Positions 8,312 to 17,645 of a DNA stretch of 64,000 nt are shown here, piece after piece. Positions within the stretch are counted from its first letter, which is position 1. The number at the start of each line of letters is the position of its first letter. This stretch comes from Halopseudomonas bauzanensis (GTDB lineage Bacteria > Pseudomonadota > Gammaproteobacteria > Pseudomonadales > Pseudomonadaceae): assembly GCF_900114735.1 (NCBI RefSeq), contig NZ_FOUA01000010.1, positions 18,717 to 82,716 on the forward strand, read 5' to 3'. A model generated the notes under the pieces. The model was not told the DNA's origin. It saw only the letters and a list, made by a program, of their open reading frames with translations, and ran no database searches. The position numbers were made by a program, and so were the translations under genes.

Positions 8312-11177
8312 AGCCCGGCGCCTGCGCGGTGTGGCTATAGGGCTGGCGCTGGGGTTGCTAACAGCCTTGCCAGCGCAGGCCTTCAGCCCGCTGAGCGGGC
8401 CGGTGTTATCCGCCTCGGCGGTGGCGCCCAACGTGCTGGTGTTGTTCGACAACTCCTCCAGCATGGTGCTGAACTCAATCGGTGGCGAGACCCGCTTGGA
8501 TATCGCCCGGGAGGTAACCAAGGACGTCATCGCTGCCAACCGGGAACTGCGTTTCGGACTGTTCACCTTTCGTCAGGCGACTGGCAACGACCGGGCTCCA
8601 GGTGGTCTGTTGCGCGTGGAAGCGGGGAATATCGCAGCAGGCTTGGGTGATGCTCGCTTCAATCAGCTCAATCAGGCGCTGGACGCGTTGGCCCCGAATA
8701 CTCGCAACGATCTGACCTGGACGCCGCTCGCAGAAACCTACTACGAAATGACCCGCTACCTGCGGGGCATGCGCGCCTTTTATCCGCAGAGCCAACCCGA
8801 GTCCCAGCGCGAGCAGTTCCGAAGCCCCATTCAGTACCGCTGCCAGAAGAACTTTGGTCTGGTAGTGACTGACGGCCTGCCCACTTATGATGCCGAGTTC
8901 CCTACCACCCTGGCGCAGGAGCCAGACGGCAATAATCCCACGCTGAGCGGTGCGTTCAACCTGCCAGACTGGGATGGAGACGGTGCTGATATTACTGGCT
9001 CCGAAAGCAGTGAGGGCGGCACCTTCTACCTGGATGATATCGCCCGCTTTGCCTACGAGATCGACATGCGAACCACGGGCACCGACCAGGCCGGGCAAAG
9101 CTGGAATGATGCCCAGTTTCCCCGGCAGAGCCTGCAGACCTATACCGTGGGGTTTGCCCTGGACGATCCCCGGCTCAGGCAAACCGCCACCGCGGGAAAC
9201 GGCCGCTACTTCACGGCCACCAATCGCCAGCAACTCAAGGAAGCGCTCAGCAGCGCACTGCAGGAAATCATCGCCTCGGCGGGCTCGGGTGGTGGCGCGG
9301 TTACCGACAGTCAGCAGCTCAGTGCCGGGGTCAGCCGCTATTATCAGACCCGGTTCGACCCCCAGGATTGGAGCGGCAGCCTGCATGCCTACAGCATGAA
9401 TGGTACGGGTGAGCCGGATACCTTGTTGTGGTCCACCGACCAGACCTTTACTCCCGGTACGCAGGCCGGTGCATTCCAGACCTGGCGCAGTGCGCAGGGC
9501 AACTCACCGGCGGGCCCGGTGACCTTGGGTGCCAATACCTGGGCCATGCTGCCTGTTTCACAGCAGGCAGTGCTGGACGCCGAGGCGTTGCTGGCCGGCC
9601 TGACCGGCAACAATGCCGCGCAGCGTTTGCTCAATTGGGCGCGGGGGAGTGCAGATGCCGACCTGCGCCAGCGCAGCCGATTGCTGGGCGATATCATCAA
9701 CTCGGCACCGGTGCTGGTGGGTGCGGGTCATCATGCTGGACGCGATCAAAGTGCCGCTTATCGTAACTACCTGCAGGACCGGCGCAACCGCATGCCCGAG
9801 GCCCTGGTGTTCGGGGCCAATGACGGCTTCCTGCGCCTGTTCGATACCAACGGTGCGCATCTGTACTCCTACCTGCCTGCGGCCTTGCATCACACCCTGG
9901 GTACCCGCGCTCGCAGTGATTATGGTGCCGGCAATCATCACCGCTCCGGAGTGGATGGGCGGGTGGTGGTAGCTGATGCCAAGCTCGGCGCGCACTGGAG
10001 CACGCTCGCCGCCAGTGGTCTGGGCGCCGGTGGCAAGGGGCTGTTCGTCGTCCGCTTGTTCGACGCTGCCCAGGGCAGCAGCGCACGTGGCGCACTCTGG
10101 GAAGCCGACGCCAGCCAGATAGCGGCCATCGGGCATATCTATGGGCGGCCGGTCATGGCTCAATTGCACGGTCGCAGCGTGCTCATTACCGGTAACGGTT
10201 ACGGCAGCGCGGCGGGGGGCGGGGCGTTGCTGATTTTCGATATGCTCACCGGTGACCTGCTCAGCCAACTGGATGTGACCGCGCGCGCAGGCTCGACGAA
10301 CGGCAACGGGCTATCCGCCCCGGCGCTGCAATTCGATGCGGCTGGCGAGGTCCGTGCGGTCTTTGCCGGCGACCTGCATGGGCAGCTGTGGAAGTTCGAT
10401 TTGACTGATCCGGCCCCGGCCAACTGGACGGTAGCTCATAACGGCACGCCTTTATTCACTGCAGCGGCAGGCCAACCGATTACGGTACAGCCCCAGCTTC
10501 ATCCCGGCATGATTGGTGGTGCAGATCTGGTTCTGTTCGGCACTGGTGCCTTTATGCAGGCCGCCGACCTGATCGACACCACGGCCCAGGCATTCTATGC
10601 GGTGCTCGATATACCGACCGTACCGAGCGGCGGTCTGACACCAGCGCTGTTGCAGCAACAGCAGATCGACAGCATGTCCACCGACCCCACCAGTGGCCAG
10701 GCCGTGCGCACGGTCAGCCGCCATGCGGTGGACTGGAACTCGCGCTACGGCTGGTATCTGCCGCTGCTGCACAACGGCCAGGCTGAAGGCGAACGGGTTA
10801 CCCGCGATTTCGTCATCAAGAATGGGCGCGTGCTGTTCACTACCGGGTTTATCAAGAGTGGTACCCTGGATCCCTGCATGACCCAGGCCGGCGGCTGGTT
10901 GATGGCGGTAGATCTGGGTACCGGCGGTATGCCGACCCGCGAGGTGCTGGACACCGATGGTGATGGACGGATCGATGACAACGACCTGCCGGCGGCGGGG
11001 TTGGAGCTGAACATCGGCCTGCCAGGAGATCTGAATGTTCTGGACCAAGATGAAGATGGCATGCAGACAGGCTGCAGCGGCGAGGTTTATCTGGTGCAGG
11101 GATCGAGTGACGTTGCCGTGGTGGCCGGTCGGCCCCACTGCCAGTTCAATCGCATCATGTGGCGACAACTGCAATAG
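8292..11177 (+). CDS. pilY1: Type IV pilus tip adhesin/assembly protein PilY1
   Basis: Large pilus-associated protein needed for pilus extension, adhesion and surface sensing. The 961-residue product has a signal peptide (about 1-30, ending AQA), an N-terminal von Willebrand A-like region with a MIDAS-type DxSxS (Asp53, Ser55, Ser57 in FDNSSSM), and a C-terminal PilC/PilY1 beta-propeller region from roughly residue 440. Two acidic Ca-binding-like loops sit near the end: DTDGDGRID at 887-895 and DQDEDG at 918-923. It is shorter than the P. aeruginosa protein (about 1160 residues), mainly in the N-terminal half. It overlaps pilX by 20 bp, and pilE follows 9 bp later with no pilY2 in between. 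Confidence 0.92.
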   Translation: MPSHGFEARRLRGVAIGLALGLLTALPAQAFSPLSGPVLSASAVAPNVLVLFDNSSSMVLNSIGGETRLDIAREVTKDVIAANRELRFGLFTFRQATGNDRAPGGLLRVEAGNIAAGLGDARFNQLNQALDALAPNTRNDLTWTPLAETYYEMTRYLRGMRAFYPQSQPESQREQFRSPIQYRCQKNFGLVVTDGLPTYDAEFPTTLAQEPDGNNPTLSGAFNLPDWDGDGADITGSESSEGGTFYLDDIARFAYEIDMRTTGTDQAGQSWNDAQFPRQSLQTYTVGFALDDPRLRQTATAGNGRYFTATNRQQLKEALSSALQEIIASAGSGGGAVTDSQQLSAGVSRYYQTRFDPQDWSGSLHAYSMNGTGEPDTLLWSTDQTFTPGTQAGAFQTWRSAQGNSPAGPVTLGANTWAMLPVSQQAVLDAEALLAGLTGNNAAQRLLNWARGSADADLRQRSRLLGDIINSAPVLVGAGHHAGRDQSAAYRNYLQDRRNRMPEALVFGANDGFLRLFDTNGAHLYSYLPAALHHTLGTRARSDYGAGNHHRSGVDGRVVVADAKLGAHWSTLAASGLGAGGKGLFVVRLFDAAQGSSARGALWEADASQIAAIGHIYGRPVMAQLHGRSVLITGNGYGSAAGGGALLIFDMLTGDLLSQLDVTARAGSTNGNGLSAPALQFDAAGEVRAVFAGDLHGQLWKFDLTDPAPANWTVAHNGTPLFTAAAGQPITVQPQLHPGMIGGADLVLFGTGAFMQAADLIDTTAQAFYAVLDIPTVPSGGLTPALLQQQQIDSMSTDPTSGQAVRTVSRHAVDWNSRYGWYLPLLHNGQAEGERVTRDFVIKNGRVLFTTGFIKSGTLDPCMTQAGGWLMAVDLGTGGMPTREVLDTDGDGRIDDNDLPAAGLELNIGLPGDLNVLDQDEDGMQTGCSGEVYLVQGSSDVAVVAGRPHCQFNRIMWRQLQ

Positions 11178-11186
11178 GAGCGGGAA

Positions 11187-11591
11187 ATGCAGTCCGAAAC
11201 ACAACAGGGGTTCACGCTGATTGAAGTAATGATCGTGGTAGTGATCATCGGCATCTTGGCGGCGATTGCCCTGCCGTCATATCAGGAGCATGTTCGCCAG
11301 ACCCGGCGGGCCGAGGTCTCGGCGGTATTGTTGGAAAATGCCCAGTTGCTGGAGCGTCACTACACCCGCAACGGCGGCTATGACACCGGTACGGTCAACG
11401 GGTTGATCGGCCAGAGCCCAGCCAGTGGTACGGCCGTATACACCATAGTGCCGACCCTCACACCGGAAAGCTTCATTCTGACTGCGACAGCGGTATCCGG
11501 TGGCATCATGGCGGGGGACGCCTGCGCTACCTATACCCTCAATCAGGTGGGACAGCGCACGCCAGCGGCTAGCAAATGCTGGCGGCGCTGA
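11187..11591 (+). CDS. pilE: Type IV minor pilin PilE
   Basis: Minor pilin of 134 residues that links the PilVWX tip complex to the major pilin. The prepilin site is Gly8/Phe9 in [19 protein letters not shown] with the +5 Glu at residue 13. A C-terminal cysteine pair (Cys113 and Cys131) can form the usual D-loop disulfide. It is the last gene of the pilV-pilE operon; GGAG precedes the ATG by about 7 bp. It converges on uraA with 4 bp between stops. Confidence 0.9.
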   Translation: MQSETQQGFTLIEVMIVVVIIGILAAIALPSYQEHVRQTRRAEVSAVLLENAQLLERHYTRNGGYDTGTVNGLIGQSPASGTAVYTIVPTLTPESFILTATAVSGGIMAGDACATYTLNQVGQRTPAASKCWRR

Positions 11592-11595
11592 GCGC

Positions 11596-12849
11596 TCACT
11601 CGGCAGTGGGCGTGACGGGGGCCGGTTTTTCCGCCGGCAACAGCAGATTCAGCAAGATGGCCACCACTCCACAGAGGCTGATGCCCTGTAGGGTAAAGTC
11701 CTGGTAACCGATGGCCATACCGCCGATGCCGAATACCAGTGTCACCGAGACGATGCACAGATTGCGCGCCTGACTCAGGTCCACCTGATTGCGGATCAGG
11801 GTATTCATACCGACCACGGCAATGGAGCCGAACAGCAGGCAGAGAATGCCTCCCATCACCGGTACCGGCATGGTCAGCAGTACGGCGCCGAACTTCTCGA
11901 CGAATGCCAGGCCGATGGCGAACACCGCGGCCCAGGTCATCACTGCGGGATTGAAATTGCGCGTCAGCATGACCGCGCCGGTCACTTCCGAGTAAGTGGT
12001 ATTGGGCGGGCCACCGAGGAAGGCGGCGGTGGAGGTGGCCAAGCCATCTCCCAGCAGGGTGCGTTGCAGGCCCGGCTTGCGAATATAGTCCTTGCCGGTC
12101 ACCGAGCCGATCGCCAGGACGTCACCGATATGCTCGATGGCCGGGGCGATAGCGACGGGGAGCATGAACAGGATGGCCGGCAGATAGAATTCGGGGAAGA
12201 CGAAGCCAGGTGTTGCGACCCACTCGGCATTGTCGACAGCGGTAAAGTCCACGACACTCAGAAACCAGGACAGGCCGTAGCCCACGGCAACGCCGGCCAT
12301 GATCGGAACCAGGCGCAGCACCCCGCGGGCGTACACGGCTACGGCCAGGGTGGTGGCCAGCGACGCCATGGAGATGATCAATGCGGTGGAGTGATCCACC
12401 AATTGGATGCTGCCATCCCCGCTCTTGCCGGTAGCCATGTTCACTGCGGTGGCGGCCAGGCCCAGGCCGATGACCATGATGACCGGGCCGACCACGACCG
12501 GTGGCAGCAGCCGCTGAATGAAGCCCGGGCCGCGCAGGTGCACCAGCAGGCTCAGCAGGATGTAGGCCAGCCCGGCTACCGCCAGGCCACCCAGGGTCGC
12601 CGGTAGCCCCCAGGTCTGGTTGCTATATAGGATGGGTGCGATGAAGGCGAAGCTGGAGGCCAGAAACACTGGCACCTGACGTTGGGTGACGAACTGGAAA
12701 ATCAGCGTACCGATACCGGCAGTGAACAGCGCTACGCTCGGGCTCATGCCGGTGATCAATGGCATCAACACCAACGCGCCGAATGCCACGAACAACATCT
12801 GCGAGCCGGCCAGCACACTGCGCCAGCCGGTCGTGTCCATGTTCTGCAT
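11596..12849 (-). CDS. uraA: Uracil-xanthine permease family transporter
   Basis: Proton-coupled uracil uptake across the inner membrane. About 417 residues with 14 predicted membrane segments of the NAT/NCS2 fold. The family signature is visible as PAIEHIGDVLAIGSVTGKDY, and GGPPNTTYSEVTG around residue 285 matches the substrate-site helix of UraA. The ATG at 12849 overlaps the upp stop codon as TGATG; a TTG one codon upstream is an alternative. Pairing with upp fits import followed by trapping of uracil as UMP. Confidence 0.92.
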   Translation of the reverse strand: MQNMDTTGWRSVLAGSQMLFVAFGALVLMPLITGMSPSVALFTAGIGTLIFQFVTQRQVPVFLASSFAFIAPILYSNQTWGLPATLGGLAVAGLAYILLSLLVHLRGPGFIQRLLPPVVVGPVIMVIGLGLAATAVNMATGKSGDGSIQLVDHSTALIISMASLATTLAVAVYARGVLRLVPIMAGVAVGYGLSWFLSVVDFTAVDNAEWVATPGFVFPEFYLPAILFMLPVAIAPAIEHIGDVLAIGSVTGKDYIRKPGLQRTLLGDGLATSTAAFLGGPPNTTYSEVTGAVMLTRNFNPAVMTWAAVFAIGLAFVEKFGAVLLTMPVPVMGGILCLLFGSIAVVGMNTLIRNQVDLSQARNLCIVSVTLVFGIGGMAIGYQDFTLQGISLCGVVAILLNLLLPAEKPAPVTPTAE

Positions 12850-13490
12850 CAATGCACGTCCTTTTGCCGAGTGCCGAAGATCTTGTCGCCCGCGTCGCCC
12901 AGACCGGGAATGATATAACCATGTTCGTTCAGGCGCTCATCCACCGAGGCGGTGAAGATCTCCACATCCGGGTGGGCGGCATTGACCCGGAGGATGCCCT
13001 CGGGAGCGGCAACCAGCACCAGGGCGCGGATCTCCTGCGCGCCCGCGCGCTTGAGCAGGTCAATGGTGGCAATCATCGAGCTGCCGGTAGCCAGCATCGG
13101 GTCGATGATCAGCGCCCGGCGCTGATGCAGTTCGCTGACCAGCTTCTCCAGATAGGTGTCCGCTTCGAGGGTCTGTTCATTGCGCACCATGCCGATCACG
13201 CTGACCTTGGCACTGGGGATCAGACTGAGCACGCCGTCGAGCATGCCGAGGCCGGCACGTAGAATAGGCACCACGGTGATCTTCTTGCCCGCCAGCTTCT
13301 CCACGCTGACCTCGCCGCACCAGCCATTGATGGTCTGCGGCTCGACAGGCATGTCCTTGGTCGCTTCGTAGGTCAGCAGCGCGGCGACTTCCTGGGCCAG
13401 TTCACGAAAATTCTTGGTGCTGATATCGGCGCGGCGCATCAGGCCGAGTTTATGGCGGATGAGGGGGTGGCGGATTTCTTGAATCTTCAT
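12849..13490 (-). CDS. upp: Uracil phosphoribosyltransferase
   Basis: Converts uracil and PRPP to UMP in pyrimidine salvage. The ATG at 13490 starts [19 protein letters not shown], the normal N-terminus, and gives 213 residues, the family length. The PRPP-binding loop is [10 protein letters not shown] and the uracil site is [12 protein letters not shown] near the C-terminus. It is translationally coupled to uraA (1-bp overlap) and divergent from hpt with about 200 bp between starts; that gap is likely to hold both promoters. Confidence 0.96.
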   Translation of the reverse strand: MKIQEIRHPLIRHKLGLMRRADISTKNFRELAQEVAALLTYEATKDMPVEPQTINGWCGEVSVEKLAGKKITVVPILRAGLGMLDGVLSLIPSAKVSVIGMVRNEQTLEADTYLEKLVSELHQRRALIIDPMLATGSSMIATIDLLKRAGAQEIRALVLVAAPEGILRVNAAHPDVEIFTASVDERLNEHGYIIPGLGDAGDKIFGTRQKDVH

Positions 13491-13693
13491 CGACAGGTTC
13501 CAGGCGGCGGCTAAATGGCATTCAACATGTTCGAAAAGGCGCAAGTGCGACTATTTTCGAAATTGCGTAAAGGGTAAACGAATGTTTTATGCTGGTCATC
13601 CGATTCTCTGCGGTCATTCGGCAGATTGCTTGCGTTGCTGGCACCGCTGCAGTATTTTCGCTCCCTTTTTCAAGCCGCCCCCGGAGGTTTTGC

Positions 13694-14251
13694 ATGCCCA
13701 TCGATCTTGACCACGTCAAGCAGGTCATGAAAGAAGCAGATTGTCTGTACAACCAGCAGCAGATCGAAGCCGCTATGGATAGCATGGCCGCCGATATCAC
13801 CCAGACCCTGCAGGACAGCAACCCGATCGTCTATAGCGTGATGAATGGTGGGCTGATCATCGCCGGACAACTGCTGACTCGCCTCAATTTTCCGATGGAA
13901 GTCGGCTACCTGCACGCGACCCGTTACCGCAACAAGCTGTCCGGTGGCGAGCTGTTCTGGAAGGCGCGTGCCGAGCATTCCCTGGTCGGGCGCAGTGTGC
14001 TGATCATCGATGACATTCTTGATGAAGGCCATACCCTGGCGGCAATCGTCGAATATTGCCGCGATGCTGGTGCTGAACAGGTATTGACCTGCGTATTGCT
14101 GGACAAGCGCCATGACCGCAAGGCCTATGAAGGCATGCGTGCCGACTTCACCGGCCTGGATGTCGAGGATCGTTATCTGTTCGGCTTCGGCCTCGACTAT
14201 AAGGGTTACTGGCGCAACGCCGCAGGGATCTACGCGCTGAAGGATCACTGA
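13694..14251 (+). CDS. hpt: Hypoxanthine-guanine phosphoribosyltransferase
   Basis: Purine salvage enzyme forming IMP or GMP from hypoxanthine or guanine and PRPP. The ATG at 13694 has GGAGG 7 bp upstream and gives 185 residues starting MPIDLDHVKQVMKEADCLY. The PRPP-binding motif is LIIDDILDEGHTL. Its stop codon abuts the stop of the convergent SulP gene. The order uraA-upp/hpt matches P. aeruginosa. Confidence 0.94.
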   Translation: MPIDLDHVKQVMKEADCLYNQQQIEAAMDSMAADITQTLQDSNPIVYSVMNGGLIIAGQLLTRLNFPMEVGYLHATRYRNKLSGGELFWKARAEHSLVGRSVLIIDDILDEGHTLAAIVEYCRDAGAEQVLTCVLLDKRHDRKAYEGMRADFTGLDVEDRYLFGFGLDYKGYWRNAAGIYALKDH

Positions 14252-15985
14252 TCAGCCCGGCGCAGCCGCCGCCAATCGTTGCCGGATCATTTGCGCTGCC
14301 CGTTGCGGGGTGGCTGCAAAGGTACGCAGACCCCGGCTGGCGCTGAGTCCGGCGCGTTTTAGCTTGAGCCGGATCGGTGCCCGAACGCCCACCAGATAGA
14401 CTGCTATGCCCCGGTCGGTGAGTCCTTGCACCGCCTTCTCGAACAGTACCAGGGCACTCATATCCATACTTGGCACGCTGCGCATATCGATTACCACATA
14501 GCGGGTCTGCGGATCGAAGCGACTGATGGCGTCGAGCGCCTTGTCGGCGGCGGCGAAGAACAGCGGGCCATGAATGCGGTACAGCACAACACTATCCGGC
14601 AGATCGGCTAATGCCTGATCATGGGCGCGGGGTTGTGCGCCGCCTTCGCTCAGATCCGCCATGCGCTTGATGAACAGCGCCGCAGCCAGCAACAATCCCA
14701 CACCGACCGCCAGCACCATATCGAACAGTACAGTCAGCAGCAGGCAGATGACCAGCACCAGCACGTCCTGGCGCGGACCGGTGCGCAGCAGGTGCAGCAC
14801 CCGCTGCGCCTCGCTCATGTTCCAGGCGACGATCAACAGCATGGCTGCCAGCGACGCCATGGGTAGCCAGGCAAAGAGTTTGCCCAGCAACACCACCGCC
14901 AGCAGGATGACCAGCGCATGCACCACCCCGGCGATGGGAGAAAAGGCGCCGTTGCGTACGCTGGTGGCGGTGCGGGCAATCGCTGCAGTGGCGGTGATGC
15001 CACCGAAAAAGGGCACAACCAGGTTACCCAGGCCCTGGCCTACCAGTTCCGCGTTTGGATCGTGCCGGGTATTGGCCATGCCATCGGCAACCAGCGCGCA
15101 CAACAGCGACTCGATGGCACCCAGCATGGCCACCGCCAGGGCCGAAGGCAGCAGTTGCTGCAGCAGAGCGAAGTTCACTACCAGCGGTTGACCATCGGCC
15201 CCGGGCAGTTGCCAGGGCAGCACCCACTGTGGCGCAAAGGGCGGAATGCCTGCATGGATAACGCCATCGAGCTCATAGCTGAATCGCGCCCCGAGGGTGG
15301 CCACCGGCACATCCATGGCCAGCAGCAGCGCACCCAGCAGGCTGCCGACGAGCAGGGCGACCAGGTGGCCGGGAATGCGCCGGGTCAGCCGTGGCCAGAA
15401 GATCAGCACCAGCAGGGTCGCGACGCCGACCAAGGTGTCGCCCGGTTGCAGCGAGGGCAGGGCGGTGATCAGCAGTTGCCACTGTTCAAGATAATGGCTG
15501 GGTTGTGCCGCCAGCTGCAGGCCGAAGAAATCCTTGATCTGCAAGGTGGCAATCACCACCCCGATCCCGGCGGTAAACCCCATGACCACCGGATAGGGCA
15601 CGAATTGAATCAAGCTGCCCAGGCGTGCCAGCCCCAGTATCAGCAGAATCAGCCCGGCCATCAGCGTTACCAGCAGCAAACCACCCAAGCCGTACTGTTG
15701 GGTGATCGGCAGCAGGATTACCACGAAGGCGGCGGTCGGCCCGGAAATATTGAAACGCGAGCCGCCGCACAGCGCGATGAGCAGGCCGCCGACAATACCG
15801 GTATACAAACCATGTTGCGGCGCCACCCCTACCGCAATGGCCAATGCCATCGCCAGGGGGATTGCGATGATGCCGACGGTGATGCCGGCCAATACATCGC
15901 TGCGAAAACGAGCAAGAGAATACCCTTGCCGGAAGCTGTCGCGTAGCGCGACAAACAGCGGCAATCTGAACGAACGGCTGGTCAT
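14252..15985 (-). CDS. SulP/SLC26 family anion transporter with STAS domain
   Basis: Inner-membrane transporter of 577 residues, with 12-14 predicted membrane segments in the first 430 or so and a cytoplasmic STAS domain at the C-terminus (core around YVVIDMRSVPSMDMSAL). The SulP signature is visible in FNISGPTAAFVVIL. Members carry sulfate, bicarbonate or dicarboxylates; the substrate is not determined by sequence. The ATG at 15985 is chosen because GGGAAAG lies 5 bp upstream and the protein starts MTSRSFRLPLF; an ATG 12 bp earlier is possible. It is divergent from the exported protein at 16059. Confidence 0.9.
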   Translation of the reverse strand: MTSRSFRLPLFVALRDSFRQGYSLARFRSDVLAGITVGIIAIPLAMALAIAVGVAPQHGLYTGIVGGLLIALCGGSRFNISGPTAAFVVILLPITQQYGLGGLLLVTLMAGLILLILGLARLGSLIQFVPYPVVMGFTAGIGVVIATLQIKDFFGLQLAAQPSHYLEQWQLLITALPSLQPGDTLVGVATLLVLIFWPRLTRRIPGHLVALLVGSLLGALLLAMDVPVATLGARFSYELDGVIHAGIPPFAPQWVLPWQLPGADGQPLVVNFALLQQLLPSALAVAMLGAIESLLCALVADGMANTRHDPNAELVGQGLGNLVVPFFGGITATAAIARTATSVRNGAFSPIAGVVHALVILLAVVLLGKLFAWLPMASLAAMLLIVAWNMSEAQRVLHLLRTGPRQDVLVLVICLLLTVLFDMVLAVGVGLLLAAALFIKRMADLSEGGAQPRAHDQALADLPDSVVLYRIHGPLFFAAADKALDAISRFDPQTRYVVIDMRSVPSMDMSALVLFEKAVQGLTDRGIAVYLVGVRAPIRLKLKRAGLSASRGLRTFAATPQRAAQMIRQRLAAAAPG

Positions 15986-16058
15986 GATCTTTCCCATGTT
16001 GACAACGCGGGGGGCGGCTGCCACAACAGATCTTTCTGTCTGCTCGGGAAGCTGTCCC

Positions 16059-16550
16059 ATGAAAATCGGCACCAAGGTATTGACCAGCATACTCCTCGGC
16101 ACCCTCGCAAGTGTAGTGGCGGCCGCTTCGTCGCCTCTGCCCCATGAAGACTTCATGCCGCCGGATCGCTATGCCGCACGGCAGGACCGTCCAGAGCAGA
16201 TGTTGCTGGAAGTGGACAACTACCGGCTGACCATCGCCAGCGAATCCCGTCAGGCCGGTACCGGCCGCACGCAGGAAAGCAGCCTCTGGCTGTTTATCGC
16301 AGGTCGTTCATTGTTGCGTGGCAGCCAACTGGACAGTGTGCGGGTCGGCTTTATCGACGGCCCCGGCTCACTGCCCCCGGCGCGGCACGAGGCGGCGACT
16401 CAGACCCTGACGATGTATTATCCGTTGAGCTACCTGGATACGGTGCGCGGTCTGCTTGAGGGCCCCGGTCCGCATTTCGTGCAGGTCCGCTTTTATGGCA
16501 ATGGAACGGTATGGGCGGATATCCACGCCGGACCGATCACTGTCAGATGA
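16059..16550 (+). CDS. Hypothetical exported protein
   Basis: A 163-residue protein with a clear signal peptide (MKIGTKVLTSILLGTLASVV, cleavage about residue 22-24). The mature part is beta-rich with a central LWLFIAGRSLLRG and no cysteine, so it is probably a soluble periplasmic protein rather than a lipoprotein. I do not recognise a family. The start leaves a 73-bp divergent gap to the SulP gene. It is followed at 87 bp by the PA4642-type gene. Confidence 0.65.
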   Translation: MKIGTKVLTSILLGTLASVVAAASSPLPHEDFMPPDRYAARQDRPEQMLLEVDNYRLTIASESRQAGTGRTQESSLWLFIAGRSLLRGSQLDSVRVGFIDGPGSLPPARHEAATQTLTMYYPLSYLDTVRGLLEGPGPHFVQVRFYGNGTVWADIHAGPITVR

Positions 16551-16636
16551 AAAAGGGCCGGGGAGGCTGCGGTGCTGGTGGCCGCGCGGCCGGATGGTTA
16601 CAATTCGGGCTTTCCGGATCAGATTGAGGAACTATC

Positions 16637-16939
16637 GTGCGCAAAGACAAGAAAAAGGTGGTTGGCGAGCCCATGAGTGATGAGCAGGTCGCCGTCTTCA
16701 TGACCTTTCGTCCCCGTGATGCTGGCGAGTCCGTCGACCTGTACATGTTGACGCGCGCCTATCGTGGCTTGCGTGCCCATGACTTCGCGCGCTTTTTAGA
16801 GATGTTCCAGGCCGCTGGCCATGACGTGAATGCCGTTGATGCCGACGGTCGCACCATGCTGCAGATCCTGCGCGAACATGCCCAGGCCGAGGAATACGTC
16901 GCGGCACTGGAAGCTGTCGGGGCACGCGCCATTGACTGA
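16637..16939 (+). CDS. PA4642-family small conserved protein
   Basis: A 100-residue soluble protein conserved among pseudomonads and named after P. aeruginosa PA4642; function unknown. It starts at GTG 16637 (MRKDKKKVVGEPMSDEQ); the ATG at residue 13 is less likely because the charged N-terminus is typical of the family. The C-terminal half, AGHDVNAVDADGRTMLQILREHA, reads like a single ankyrin-type helix pair. It is near uraA-upp-hpt, as in P. aeruginosa. Confidence 0.75.
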   Translation: MRKDKKKVVGEPMSDEQVAVFMTFRPRDAGESVDLYMLTRAYRGLRAHDFARFLEMFQAAGHDVNAVDADGRTMLQILREHAQAEEYVAALEAVGARAID

Positions 16940-17014
16940 TGCCATGCGCATTGGATCGGCAAGTCAGGTTCATTCATCTCAGATCTATCCATCCCTCGCT
17001 GAAGGAGTGCAAGC

Positions 17015-17599
17015 ATGTTGAAACGTCTGGGTTTCCTGGCGGTAGCGGGACTGGCCGTGGTGTTATCCGGCTGTGCCCATAGTCCGCAGCAATTGAACGT
17101 CACGCCGAGCGTGACCATCCCCCTGAGCCAAGTGGCCCGACAGCAGCCGGTGGTGGTCACGGTAAAGGACGGCCGATCCTCACCGGTATTGGGCACGCGC
17201 GGCGGCCTGTATCCGGACTCCAGCAATCTGACTATCAGCGAGCAGACGATGCCGCATGTGCGTCAGCAGGTGGAGCAGGCGCTCGGTAAGCTGGGTTTTC
17301 AGGTGGTAGCCGAAGGCACGCCCAATGCCAACAGCATGATGGTGAGCCTGGCGGATCTGTCCTACGTCTCGCCGAAGGAAGGGGTGTACGTGACCCAGGC
17401 GGATATCGGCGCGGCATTTGCCGTTGAAGTCCGTTCGATGGACCAGCGCTATAACGGCCGTTACAGCGCGTCAGCTCAGCACCGCTTCGGTTATGCGCCG
17501 AATCAGGCGACCAATACCCGGCTGGTTACCGAAGTGATGAGCGATGCCCTGTCGCGCATCTTCAAGGATCCGGAAGTCATCCGCATCCTGCAGCAGTAA
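17015..17599 (+). CDS. YajG-family lipoprotein
   Basis: A 194-residue predicted lipoprotein: the lipobox LSGC places the acylated Cys at residue 20. The body matches the YajG family (paired beta strands, VTVKDGRSSPVLGTRGG, and a C-terminal helix LVTEVMSDALSRIFKDPEV). The molecular role of YajG is not established. GAAGGAG lies about 7 bp before the ATG. A perfect hairpin follows the stop. Confidence 0.82.
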   Translation: MLKRLGFLAVAGLAVVLSGCAHSPQQLNVTPSVTIPLSQVARQQPVVVTVKDGRSSPVLGTRGGLYPDSSNLTISEQTMPHVRQQVEQALGKLGFQVVAEGTPNANSMMVSLADLSYVSPKEGVYVTQADIGAAFAVEVRSMDQRYNGRYSASAQHRFGYAPNQATNTRLVTEVMSDALSRIFKDPEVIRILQQ

Positions 17600-17610
17600 T
17601 CCCGCCGTTT

Positions 17611-17638
17611 ACAGCGGGCCGTTATGACGGCCCGCTGT
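17611..17638. terminator. Bidirectional terminator between yajG-like gene and BCCT gene
   Basis: ACAGCGGGCCGT (17611-17622) and its exact complement (17627-17638) form a 12-bp GC-rich stem with a TATG loop, in the 46 bp between two convergent genes. On the + strand it is followed by CACCTTCTTACTCTTCC, a weak pyrimidine run. Confidence 0.75.
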
Positions 17639-17645
17639 CACCTTC

